From Lentzea aerocolonigenes (GTDB taxonomy: Bacteria; Actinomycetota; Actinomycetes; Mycobacteriales; Pseudonocardiaceae): 34,467 nt of DNA. Where the stretch lies: assembly GCF_000955955.1 (NCBI RefSeq), contig NZ_JYJG01000196.1, forward strand, positions 1 to 34,467, read 5' to 3'. Below the pieces are notes generated by a model. That model was not told where the DNA came from and ran no database searches. It worked only from the letters and a program-made list of their open reading frames with translations. This document shows, piece after piece, positions 16,160 through 23,441 of this stretch (positions are counted from its first letter, which is position 1; every line of letters begins with the position of its first letter). Position numbers and translations under genes: made by a program.

Positions 16160-16172
16160 GCCGCCTGTAGAT
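16144..16172 (+). promoter_or_regulatory. SARP operator with three 11-bp-spaced heptamers, second trefoil gene
   Basis: CGTAAGC (16144-16150), CGTAGGC (16155-16161) and TGTAGAT (16166-16172) keep the 11-base register, although the first two are degenerate. CAGGTT (16182-16187), a weak -10, follows after 9 bases. The first two repeats straddle the stop codon of the preceding gene. The flanking leader is a clear duplicate of the one at 15548-15637. Confidence 0.7.
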
Positions 16173-16235
16173 CGGCTTTCCCAGGTTCCGCTTCAGATCG
16201 CGGCGAAAATGCGCGATCTTCACCAAGGGGATTTC

Positions 16236-16709
16236 ATGGAATTCAAGTCAATGCTGCGCCGGATCGCCGGAGCCGGCGCGGCCGCCGGGTTCGCCGCGAC
16301 GCTTCTGGTCGGGGGCGCGCAGGGGGCGCAGGCCGCGACGCCGATCCAGATCGTCAACGCGAACACGGGCAACACCTGCCTGACGCTGAAGACGATCGAC
16401 GGCTTCAAGGGCCAGGTCACGACCGCGAACTGCCAGACGGGCAACGAGTCCCAGGTCTGGGTCGTCGCCGGCGGCATCATCCGCAGCCCGCGATGGGGGC
16501 ACTGCCTCGATGGCAACGGCGCGGACGTCTACACCTTCCCGTGCACGGCCAACGACGAATACCAGAAGTGGACCACCACCTCCGGTGACAAGAAGTGGAT
16601 CAGGCACGAGTGGAGCAAGAAGTACCTGAACTCGTCCGGAAGCCACAACGAGCACGTCGGGTTCACCGCGCAGACTTCTGCGTGCCGCTGGTTCTGGCGG
16701 AACGTGTGA
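16236..16709 (+). CDS. Small secreted beta-trefoil-like protein 2
   Basis: A 157-residue exported protein, paralogue of the preceding gene. The signal peptide (1 to about 32) begins MEFKSMLRRIAGAGAA, nearly the same as MELKSMLRRVASAGAA upstream. The mature part keeps two CL...C repeats (TCLTLK...ANCQ...QVWVV and HCLDGN...PCTAND...QKWTT). In the third repeat the first cysteine is replaced (KYLNSS), leaving a lone Cys near the end (SACRWFW). ATG 16236 has AAGGGG upstream; a GTG/ATG further 5' would lack one. The leader, hairpin and SARP operator are duplicated from gene 1, but the mature sequences have diverged strongly. Confidence 0.68.
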   Translation: MEFKSMLRRIAGAGAAAGFAATLLVGGAQGAQAATPIQIVNANTGNTCLTLKTIDGFKGQVTTANCQTGNESQVWVVAGGIIRSPRWGHCLDGNGADVYTFPCTANDEYQKWTTTSGDKKWIRHEWSKKYLNSSGSHNEHVGFTAQTSACRWFWRNV

Positions 16710-16730
16710 CCACCCGCTGAGTCCGGGGGT

Positions 16731-16767
16731 AACAGCGGGCCGCCACCCCCAGGGGCGGCCCGCTGTT
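16731..16767 (+). terminator. Perfect 14-bp hairpin terminator
   Basis: Arms 16731-16744 and 16754-16767 are perfectly complementary (starting AACAGCGGG) around a 9-base loop, 22 bases after the second trefoil gene. It closes the SARP-linked block. Confidence 0.85.
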
Positions 16768-16860
16768 CCGCGTCTCAAAACGCGAGCGACACACGGGTGT
16801 CGGATTGATCAACCATGCTGCACAGTGGTGGGGTTAGCTCTCGACCGCCGGGAGGCCACC

Positions 16861-18342
16861 ATGGGCGAGGACGTCGCGAAGCACGAGTTCACGCGCGAGG
16901 ACCGGACGCGGTACCGCACCAAGGTCCGGCGGTGTCTCGACGTGTTCGCCCGGATGCTGCGCGAGGCCAGGTTCGACTTCGAGAGGCCGATGACCGGCCT
17001 GGAGATCGAGATCAACCTCATCGACGAGCACGGCGACCCGGCGATGAAGAACCACGAGGCGCTCGAGGTCATCGACGACCCGGACTTCGTGACCGAGCTC
17101 GGCCAGTGGAACATCGAGATCAACGTGGCGCCGCGCCGGCTCGCGGGCGGGGGCATCACCTCGTTCGAGGAGACGGTCCGGCGGTCGCTGAACTCCGCCG
17201 AGGAGAAGGCGCGCGAGATCGGCGCGCACATGGTCATCAACGGCATCCTGCCGACGCTGCGCACCAAGCACGTCACGCCCGACCAGCTGTCGGGCAACCC
17301 GCGGTACGCGCTGCTCAACGAGCAGGTGCTGGCCGCGCGGGGCGAGGACCTGCAGATCTCGATCGACGGCGTGGAGCGGCTGCACCTCACCGCGAGCTCG
17401 ATCGTGCCCGAGGCGGCCTGCACCAGCACACAGCTGCACCTGCAGGTGTCGCCGGAGCAGTTCCCCGCGTACTGGAACGCCGCGCAGGCCATCGCGGGCG
17501 TGCAGGTGGCGGTCGGCGCCAACTCGCCGTTCTTCCTCGGCAAGGAGCTGTGGCGCGAGACCCGCATCGCGTTGTTCCAGCAGGCCACCGACACCCGTGG
17601 CGACGAGCTCAAGGCCCAGGGCGTGCGGCCGCGGGTGTGGTTCGGCGAGCGGTGGATCAACTCGATCTTCGACCTGTTCGAGGAGAACGTCCGCTACTTC
17701 CCGGCGTTGCTGCCCATCTGCGACGACGAGGACCCGCTGGCCGTGCTCGACCACGGCGACACACCTGGCCTCAGCGAGCTGAAGCTGCACAACGGCACCA
17801 TCTACCGCTGGAACCGCCCCGTGTACGACGTGGTGCGGGACAGGCCGCACCTGCGCGTCGAGAACCGGGTGCTGCCCGCCGGGCCCACGATCGTCGACAC
17901 GCTGGCGAACGCCGCGCTGTACTTCGGGCTGGTGCGGGCACTGGCGGAGGACGAGCGTCCACTGTGGTCGCAGATGAGCTTCCAGGCCGCGGAGGAGAAC
18001 TTCAACGCCGCGTCGCGCAACGGGATGGACGCGCAGATGTACTGGCCGGGCGTCGGCACCGTGCCGGTGATCGAGCTGGTGCTGCGCAGGCTTCTCCCCC
18101 TGGCGCACGAGGGGCTGATCCGGTGGGGTGTCGACTCCGCCGAACGGGACAGGCTGCTCGGGGTGATCGAGCAGCGCTGCCTCGCCGGGGTCAACGGAGC
18201 CTCGTGGCAGGCGCGGGAGTTCCACCGCCACTACGACCACACGCACCTGGACCGGGCGGACGCGTTGCGCGCGATGCTCCGGTCCTATGTGGAACTCATG
18301 CACGCCAACGAGCCCGTGCACACTTGGCCGGTGACGCCGTAA
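16861..18342 (+). CDS. Glutamate-cysteine ligase-type protein (GCS2 / carboxylate-amine ligase family)
   Basis: A 493-residue cytoplasmic enzyme of the GCS2 ATP-dependent carboxylate-amine ligase family, which couples glutamate's gamma-carboxyl to an amine such as cysteine. Recognisable parts are TGLEIEINLID near 44 (metal/ATP-binding strand), QWNIEINVAP near 83, STQLHLQVSP near 185, and ENRVLPAGPT near 336. ATG 16861 has GGGAGG 5 bases upstream; an in-frame GTG at 16825 is less likely. The gene is monocistronic between two strong terminators. Actinomycetes make mycothiol rather than glutathione, so the substrate could be ergothioneine-like or otherwise non-standard; EgtA-like function is only a guess. 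Confidence 0.82.
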   Translation: MGEDVAKHEFTREDRTRYRTKVRRCLDVFARMLREARFDFERPMTGLEIEINLIDEHGDPAMKNHEALEVIDDPDFVTELGQWNIEINVAPRRLAGGGITSFEETVRRSLNSAEEKAREIGAHMVINGILPTLRTKHVTPDQLSGNPRYALLNEQVLAARGEDLQISIDGVERLHLTASSIVPEAACTSTQLHLQVSPEQFPAYWNAAQAIAGVQVAVGANSPFFLGKELWRETRIALFQQATDTRGDELKAQGVRPRVWFGERWINSIFDLFEENVRYFPALLPICDDEDPLAVLDHGDTPGLSELKLHNGTIYRWNRPVYDVVRDRPHLRVENRVLPAGPTIVDTLANAALYFGLVRALAEDERPLWSQMSFQAAEENFNAASRNGMDAQMYWPGVGTVPVIELVLRRLLPLAHEGLIRWGVDSAERDRLLGVIEQRCLAGVNGASWQAREFHRHYDHTHLDRADALRAMLRSYVELMHANEPVHTWPVTP

Positions 18343-18377
18343 GTGGTTCCGCTGCGACAGCAACGGAACCACTTACG
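18338..18377 (+). terminator. Perfect 14-bp terminator overlapping the GCS2 stop codon
   Basis: Arms 18338-18351 and 18364-18377 (CGTAAGTGGTTCCG and its complement) enclose a 12-base loop. The TAA stop at 18340-18342 is inside the left arm, so a terminating ribosome would cover the hairpin. Confidence 0.85.
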
Positions 18378-18442
18378 ATCAGGCCTCGCAGGCGCCCCGG
18401 CGCTTCCCTCGGGAGCTCACCGGCTAGGTACCGGTTACTCGT

Positions 18443-20125
18443 TCATGACACAGGGAAGTCGTCCGGCGTGCGCATGCGTTCGCGCACCCAGACACCCGCG
18501 GGCTTCAGCACGCTGGTGCCGCTGAAGTTGTTGCCGGAACACGTGCCGGTCTTGAACACCGCGCCCGACCTGTTGTCGTCGGAGAAGTTCCAGTTGGCCC
18601 AGGAGATCTTCTTGCGGGCCATCAGGTCGATGTACTTCTGCGACGTCGTGAAGTCGTTCGCGCCGTCACCGGACGCGGTCTGCGTGCCGAACTCGGTCAC
18701 GAACACCGGCACCGCCGAGGAGACGCGGTCCAGGACGTTGATGTAGTCCTGCTTGTGCGAGTTCGCGTAGAAGTGGAACGAGTACATGAAGTTGGTCGCG
18801 TTGACCTTGTTGTTCAGCACGACCGACGCGTCCTCGCCGTCGGAGTAGCCGAAGGTCGACCAGCCGTGCGTGCCGGAGACGATCAGGCTGTCCGGGTCGA
18901 TGTTGCGGATCACCGGGATCATCTGCTCGGCGTAGGACTTGACCTTCGCCCACGAGACCTCGTTCGGCTCGTTCGCGATGTCGTAGATGATGTTGGTCTT
19001 GTCCTTGTGCCGCGTGGCGATCTCGGTGAAGAAGGTCTTGGCGCGCGACAGGTTCGCGTTCGGGTCGCCCGGCGTGAGCTGGTGCCAGTCGATCAGGACG
19101 TAGATGCCGCGCCGGGTCGCTTCCTCGATATAGCTGTGCACCAGGTCGGTGAACTTGCGCGGGTTGGTCTCGTACCCGCCTTCCTGGATGTACATCGCGG
19201 TGCGGATGAAGTCGCCGCCCCAGTCGTCCACCAGCGCGTCCCACGACGCGGGCTTGATGCACTGGGCGTACCACTGCAGGCCGTGCGTGCTCATGCCGCG
19301 CAACTGGATGGGTTTTCCGTACTGGTTGCACAGCTGCACACCACACACACGCAGCAGGCCGTTGATGTCGTGCGGCCTGGTGCCACCGGGGGTGCCCGGC
19401 GTGGTCTTCACAGTCACCGAGTTCGACGCACCGGACAGGTTGCCCGCCGCGTCACGGGCCTGCACGGTGAAGGTGTACGAGGTGTCCGGCGTCAGGCCGG
19501 TCACCGTGTGGGTGGTGCCGGTCGCGGTCTGCCCGTTGGACAGCACGTAGCCGGTCACGAGCACGTTGTCCGTGGACGCGTCCCATGCCAGGGACACCGA
19601 CGAAGACGTGCTCCCCGTCGAGCGCAGGTTGCCCGGCACGGTCGGAGCGACCGTGTCCGGCGGGCCCGACGGCGGTTCGACGTCGAGCCGATCGAGGTTC
19701 GGGCCGCCGTTGGCCGTCGTCGCGACCGTCTTGATGATGTTGTTGCCCGCGTTCAGCGAGACCGTGGTGGTGCGGGTCTGCCACGTGGTCCACGCGCCCG
19801 TGCCGGGGAACGAGAGCTCGTCCGCCGCCAGCGAGCCGTTCACCGAGATGTCCATCGGGCGGTTCGCCGTGGTGCCGTTGGCGAACCGGAACGTGAGCGT
19901 CGCCTGCCCCGCGCTCGGCGAGGTCACGGTGAACTCGACGGAGCTGCCGACCTCGTTGTCGTAGTTGACGAAGCCCGAGCCGGTGAAGCCGGCGTGGTTG
20001 GACTCCACGACGCCGTTCGCGATCGTCGCGCTCTCCGCCTGGTACTGCGTGGGCGCGGCGACCGCGACGGCCGGGATTGCCAGTGCCAACGCTGCGGGTA
20101 GGACCAATAACAGGGATCTGGCCAC
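18443..20125 (-). CDS. Secreted CBM35-FnIII-GH5 glycoside hydrolase (cellulase/mannanase-like)
   Basis: A 560-residue exported enzyme. The signal peptide is residues 1-23. A CBM6/35-type carbohydrate-binding module follows (about 27-150: YQAESATI, SGFVNYD, LDRLDVEPP), then a fibronectin type III domain (about 160-245: VPGNLRSTG, SLAWDASTDN, YTFTVQARDAAGN), then a GH5 catalytic domain (about 258-550). GH5 signatures are RGMSTHGLQWY, YVLIDWHQL, YDIANEPN (acid/base Glu) and VPVFVTEFGT (nucleophile Glu). The order resembles secreted endoglucanases (GH5_2-like). GTG 20125 has AGGAGG 6 bases upstream. A 6+6 palindrome about 50 bases upstream (20175-20189) is a candidate repressor site. Only a weak 5-bp hairpin (18419-18435) lies past the stop. 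Confidence 0.9.
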   Translation of the reverse strand: MARSLLLVLPAALALAIPAVAVAAPTQYQAESATIANGVVESNHAGFTGSGFVNYDNEVGSSVEFTVTSPSAGQATLTFRFANGTTANRPMDISVNGSLAADELSFPGTGAWTTWQTRTTTVSLNAGNNIIKTVATTANGGPNLDRLDVEPPSGPPDTVAPTVPGNLRSTGSTSSSVSLAWDASTDNVLVTGYVLSNGQTATGTTHTVTGLTPDTSYTFTVQARDAAGNLSGASNSVTVKTTPGTPGGTRPHDINGLLRVCGVQLCNQYGKPIQLRGMSTHGLQWYAQCIKPASWDALVDDWGGDFIRTAMYIQEGGYETNPRKFTDLVHSYIEEATRRGIYVLIDWHQLTPGDPNANLSRAKTFFTEIATRHKDKTNIIYDIANEPNEVSWAKVKSYAEQMIPVIRNIDPDSLIVSGTHGWSTFGYSDGEDASVVLNNKVNATNFMYSFHFYANSHKQDYINVLDRVSSAVPVFVTEFGTQTASGDGANDFTTSQKYIDLMARKKISWANWNFSDDNRSGAVFKTGTCSGNNFSGTSVLKPAGVWVRERMRTPDDFPVS

Positions 20126-20174
20126 AGGGTGCCTCCTGTGTAAGGGAAACAGCAGGGTGCGGCGGCGATTTAGT

Positions 20175-20189
20175 TAGGAAGGTTTCCTA
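20175..20189. promoter_or_regulatory. Palindromic operator candidate ahead of the GH5 gene
   Basis: TAGGAA (20175-20180), GGT, TTCCTA (20184-20189) is a perfect 6-bp inverted repeat in the 235-base gap between the GH5 gene and the VWA-like fragment. Its position, 50 bases before the GH5 start, suits a sugar-responsive repressor. The regulator is not identified. Nothing else definite is seen in 20190-20360. Confidence 0.5.
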
Positions 20190-20360
20190 TCTGATGTGCG
20201 TTGAATCACAGCACTAGACCACTGCTCGTGTCAACAAATTCGGGCGACCGGAACAAGTCGGGTGCGGCATCCTGCCCCTCGAGCCTGGGCCTGGAGTGCG
20301 TGACGCTGCTGGGCACGCAGCTCGCGCCGGAGGACCTCATCGGAGTTCCGGAGCTGGTCG

Positions 20361-20855
20361 GTGGCCGATCCCGGTTCGCCCCGCGCCCGTGCGTCCCGGC
20401 GGCAGGCGTCCACTCCGGACGTTCCACGGCCGGGCCGGGTGCGGCCGGAGTCGCTGGAGTCGCGGCCGACGTTCGGGGTCGTGCTCGACACGTCCGGCTC
20501 GATGGATCCCGTGCTGCTGGGCAAGGCGCCGCGCGCGATCGCCTCCTACGCCGCGGCACGTGACGCGCCCGCCGCACGCGTGGTTTTCTGTGAAGCGATG
20601 GCATATGACGCCGGATACGTGCCCGTCGAGGACATCGCGGGCCGGACGAAGGTGCGCGGGCGCGGTGGCACGGTGCCGCAGCCCGGCATCGACCTGCCCG
20701 AACGCGCCGGCGGCTTCCCGGCGCGCGGCCCGATCGTGGTCATCACGGACGGCTGCTGCGACGTGCCGCGGACCCGGCGGGAGCACGCGTTCCCGATCCC
20801 CGCGGGCTCGCACCTGCCGTTCCGCGCACGCGGGCCCGTGTTCCGGATGTCCTGA
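20361..20855 (+). pseudogene. Truncated VWA-like (DUF2201-type) protein, metallopeptidase half missing
   Basis: A 164-residue reading frame matching the C-terminal VWA-like domain of DUF2201 putative metallopeptidase proteins: FGVVLDTSGSMDPVLLGKA carries the MIDAS DxSxS, and PIVVITDGCCDV the later Asp. Full-length relatives, as I know them, are near 400 residues with an N-terminal peptidase-like domain absent here; the frame is stopped at 20301. GTG 20361 is the only practical start and the first 35 residues are low-complexity. Its stop overlaps the next ATG by one base (TGATG), so translation of this piece could still drive the DUF3800-like gene. It may be a remnant or a functional MIDAS-only protein. 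Confidence 0.5.
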
Positions 20856-21535
20856 TGGAGATCGCCTGCGACGAGTCGGGATCCGAGGGCGAGAAGCTCG
20901 TCGGCGGGGTCACGGCGGTCTTCGCGCACGCGGGTGTGCGCATGTCGCGGGAGGAGGCTGCCGACTGCGTCGCCTCGCTGCGGGATATGATCAAGTCGCC
21001 GGCCCTGGAGTACAAGGCGAACCACCTGTTGCGGCAGAAGAACCGGTGGGTGCTGCTCTGGTTCCTCGGGCCTGGCGGGCCGTTGACCGGGCGCGCTCGC
21101 GTACAGCTCGTGGACAAGCGGCAGTTCCTGGCCTCACGGGTGCGCGCGGAGTTCGGAGCCGTGTCGGGGCCGTTGGAGCACTACAACGACCTGCTGCGCG
21201 CCCGTGGCCCGCGAGGGACGCTGGATCCGTTGTTCCCGGCGATACTGCGGGCCGTGGCGCAGTGGCAGTCTTCGGGGGACGGGCCGGTGTCCATCGTGCA
21301 CGACCAGCAGCTGTCGTTGACGGACGGGCGGATCCGGCAGCTCAAGAAGCTGGCGCCACGGCTGGAAAGCCTTACGCTGGTGGACTCGCAGTACGACGCA
21401 CGCGTGCAGGTCGCCGACTTCCTGGCCGGGATCGCGCGGCGCGTGGCGGAGGAAGAGCTGAACGGGCGGCCCGACCGCGAGGTGATCGACCTGCTGATGC
21501 CTTTTGTCGTCGGACCGAGGATGTGGAATGCCTGA
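20855..21535 (+). CDS. DUF3800-like protein
   Basis: A 226-residue cytoplasmic protein. It opens with EIACDESGSEG, the acidic DESG motif of DUF3800 proteins, and near the C-terminus has LVDSQYDARVQVADFLAGI, the QxADxxAG pattern of that family (RNase H-like fold proposed). It contains KANHLLRQKN near 54. ATG 20855 is coupled to the VWA-like fragment by TGATG, and its last 8 bases overlap the methyltransferase gene. DUF3800 proteins often occur in mobile or defence contexts, but nothing here proves that. Function unknown. Confidence 0.6.
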   Translation: MEIACDESGSEGEKLVGGVTAVFAHAGVRMSREEAADCVASLRDMIKSPALEYKANHLLRQKNRWVLLWFLGPGGPLTGRARVQLVDKRQFLASRVRAEFGAVSGPLEHYNDLLRARGPRGTLDPLFPAILRAVAQWQSSGDGPVSIVHDQQLSLTDGRIRQLKKLAPRLESLTLVDSQYDARVQVADFLAGIARRVAEEELNGRPDREVIDLLMPFVVGPRMWNA

Positions 21536-22220
21536 CCTGATCTTCAGTGACACGCGACTGGCGCGGATCTACGACGCGTTCGACGGGCCGCGCGACGATC
21601 TCGCGCTGTACACCGGGATCGCGGACGAGGTCGGCGCTGCCAGCGTGCTCGACGTCGGCTGCGGCACGGGATCCCTGGCGGTGCTGCTCGCCGAGTCGGG
21701 CCGTTCGGTGGTCGGGGTGGATCCGGCGCTGGCGTCGCTGGAGATCGCCCGGGCCAAGGACTCCCGCGTCACCTGGATCCACGGCGACGCGACTTCGTTG
21801 CCACCGCTGGCGGTCGACCTCGTGACCATGACCGGGAACGTGGCGCAGGTGTTCCTCGGCGACGACTGGGAGGCCACGCTCCGCGGCGTGCACCGGGCGT
21901 TGCGACCGGGCGGGCACTTCGTGTTCGAGACGCGGCGGCCGGAGCGACGGGCCTGGGAGGACTGGGCGCGCACGAAGCCACGGGTGCTGGTCGGGGTGCG
22001 CGAGCAGCTCGAACTGATCAACGTGAGCCTGCCGTTCGTGTCGTTGCGGCACATCTACAGCTTCCCGGACGGCACGGCGATCACCTCGAACTCGACCCTG
22101 CGGTTCCGCTCCCGCGCGGAGGTCGAGCAGAGCCTGGTCCGGTGTGGCTTCAAGATCGCCGACGTGCGGGACGCACCGGACCGGCCGGGACGCGAGTACG
22201 TGTTCCTCGCCCAGAAATAG
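21528..22220 (+). CDS. Class I SAM-dependent methyltransferase
   Basis: A 230-residue cytoplasmic methyltransferase. Motif I reads VLDVGCGTGSLAVLLAE (near 42-58), followed by VVGVDPA (motif II) and IHGDATSLP (the acidic/adenine region), then LRPGGHFVFETRRP. I chose ATG 21528, with GAGG 7 bases upstream; it overlaps the previous gene by 8 bases. The acceptor substrate cannot be told. The ABM-type gene follows 9 bases later, so they may be co-transcribed. Confidence 0.88.
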   Translation: MPDLIFSDTRLARIYDAFDGPRDDLALYTGIADEVGAASVLDVGCGTGSLAVLLAESGRSVVGVDPALASLEIARAKDSRVTWIHGDATSLPPLAVDLVTMTGNVAQVFLGDDWEATLRGVHRALRPGGHFVFETRRPERRAWEDWARTKPRVLVGVREQLELINVSLPFVSLRHIYSFPDGTAITSNSTLRFRSRAEVEQSLVRCGFKIADVRDAPDRPGREYVFLAQK

Positions 22221-22229
22221 GATTCGCCC

Positions 22230-22532
22230 ATGACGTTCGGCTACATCGGATCGATGAGGACCAAGCCCGGTCACCGCGACGACGTGGTGGCCGTCCTGAC
22301 CCGTGGTGAGGCCGGCCTGCGGGAGGCGGGCTGCCGCCTCTACGCCGTCGGCCTCGACCCCGAGGACCAGGACAAGATCTGGATCAGCGAGATCTGGGAG
22401 TCCGCCCGGCACCACGCCGAGTCGTTGCAGCTGCCCGGGACGAAGGCCGCGATCGCCGAGGCCATGCCCATGCTCACGGGCGAGTTCTCCGGCCAGCGCG
22501 TCGAGATCGTCGGCGGGCTGGGCGTCAGCTGA
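22230..22532 (+). CDS. Antibiotic biosynthesis monooxygenase (ABM/YgiN-like) family protein
   Basis: A 100-residue dimeric ferredoxin-like-fold protein of the ABM family: MTFGYIGSMRTKPGHRDDVVAVL (strand 1 and helix), CRLYAVGLDPEDQDKIWISEIWES, then a helix and a C-terminal strand. Members act as cofactor-free monooxygenases, quinol oxygenases or heme-handling proteins. Its end overlaps the convergent condensation-like gene by 8 bases at a palindrome (TCAGCTGA), and both proteins end in Val-Ser. Confidence 0.75.
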   Translation: MTFGYIGSMRTKPGHRDDVVAVLTRGEAGLREAGCRLYAVGLDPEDQDKIWISEIWESARHHAESLQLPGTKAAIAEAMPMLTGEFSGQRVEIVGGLGVS

Positions 22533-22863
22533 CGAGCACGGGCTGCCGCCACGCCTGCACCAGCCACGGCAGGATCCGCGGCATCCGGTCGGCCACGATG
22601 TCGTGCAGCACCACGATCATCCGCCCGGACCGCGCGGGCCCGGCGTCGAGCCACACGGCCTGCATCAGCACGCCGGCCTGCAGGTCGAGCCCCGCCTCCG
22701 CCCGCGCCAGAGCGGCGTCCGTGGCGGCGGCGGGGTCGACGACCTCGAGGTGCGCGAAGCCGGAACGACACAGTTCGGGATGCAGTTCCACCAGGGAATC
22801 CACCGCGGCGGCCAGGCGTCCCACGCCCAGGCCGGCCCGAACCTGCACCGTAATCGCTCTCAC
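22525..22863 (-). CDS. Miniature NRPS condensation-domain-like protein with a disrupted HHxxxDG motif
   Basis: A 112-residue protein resembling only the N-terminal half of an NRPS condensation/epimerisation domain: AAAVDSLVELHPELC, ARAEAGLDLQAGVLMQAVW and MIVVLHDIVADRM. The last corresponds to HHxxxDG but reads HDIVADR: the catalytic second His is Asp and the Gly is Arg, so it should not form amide bonds. I chose GTG 22863, which has good codon bias from the first codon; further-upstream frames lack it. An IdeR-like box lies immediately upstream, and a -10-like TAGGCT 8 bases before GTG suggests a leaderless transcript. It may be a decaying siderophore NRPS remnant or an iron-regulated accessory protein. 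Confidence 0.6.
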   Translation of the reverse strand: MRAITVQVRAGLGVGRLAAAVDSLVELHPELCRSGFAHLEVVDPAAATDAALARAEAGLDLQAGVLMQAVWLDAGPARSGRMIVVLHDIVADRMPRILPWLVQAWRQPVLVS

Positions 22864-22864
22864 G

Positions 22865-22883
22865 TTAGGAGAGCCTAACTTAG
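22865..22883 (-). promoter_or_regulatory. IdeR/DmdR-like iron box
   Basis: On the minus strand this 19-mer matches about 15 of 19 positions of the actinobacterial iron-box consensus TTAGGTTAGSCTAACCTAA, including the central GTTAGGCT and the right arm CCTAA. It ends one base before the GTG of the condensation-like gene and overlaps the 3' end of the TIGR03086 gene. Under iron-replete conditions IdeR-Fe would be expected to block this promoter. Confidence 0.6.
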
Positions 22884-23441
22884 GTTCCAGGCGGGATCGC
22901 GCCCACTGAGTCCTAGGACACGGTCGAGCAGAGGCGCGTTCGAGCCGACCTCCACCGCTGCTCCGAAGAGCGAGCCGTCGCGGTCGTCCTGGCCGATCGA
23001 CGACACGAAGCCGTGGACGACCTGGAGCAGGTCCTCCTCGACGGTGAACGGCTGCCCGGTCGCGCGGGCGAGGTCCCAGCCGTGCAGCACGATCTCGTCG
23101 AGCGCCACGGCACCCGCGACCTCGCCGGGCAGGTCGACGCCGCCTGCCCTGGTCATGCCGTCCCAGGCGCCTTTCGCCCGCCACGCTTCCGCGAGCTCGC
23201 CCAGCCGTGCGGGGATCGACTCGCGGAAGTCGAGCGGCAGCCGTGACGCGTCACCGGCGGCCGTGCCTTCCAGCGGGGTCTTCAGCGCGGCCATGGTGAA
23301 CGCCACCGACAGGCCGTTGATGTGGTCGAGCAGATCTCCGACCGAGTAGTCAGGACACGGGGTCGGGGCCTTGAGGTCCCCGTCCGTCACGTTGCGCACC
23401 AACCCCGCGAGCCGATCGGCCGCGGGTGTCAAGTCGAACAT
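22875..23441 (-). CDS. TIGR03086 family metal-binding protein (MDMPI/DinB-like)
   Basis: A 188-residue four-helix-bundle protein like mycothiol-dependent maleylpyruvate isomerase N-terminal domains. Features are LAGLVRNVTDGDLKAPTPCPDYSVGDLLDHINGL (metal-ligand His) and ALDEIVLHGWDLARATGQ (second His), typical of TIGR03086 proteins in mycothiol-producing actinomycetes. ATG 23441 overlaps the stop of the upstream YbjN-like gene by one base, so the two are coupled. The enzymatic role is unproven. Confidence 0.85.
   Translation of the reverse strand: MFDLTPAADRLAGLVRNVTDGDLKAPTPCPDYSVGDLLDHINGLSVAFTMAALKTPLEGTAAGDASRLPLDFRESIPARLGELAEAWRAKGAWDGMTRAGGVDLPGEVAGAVALDEIVLHGWDLARATGQPFTVEEDLLQVVHGFVSSIGQDDRDGSLFGAAVEVGSNAPLLDRVLGLSGRDPAWNLS

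Noticed and set aside
18419..18435. Hairpin downstream of the GH5 gene
   Set aside because: Only a 5-bp stem (ACCGG/CCGGT); too weak to call a terminator.
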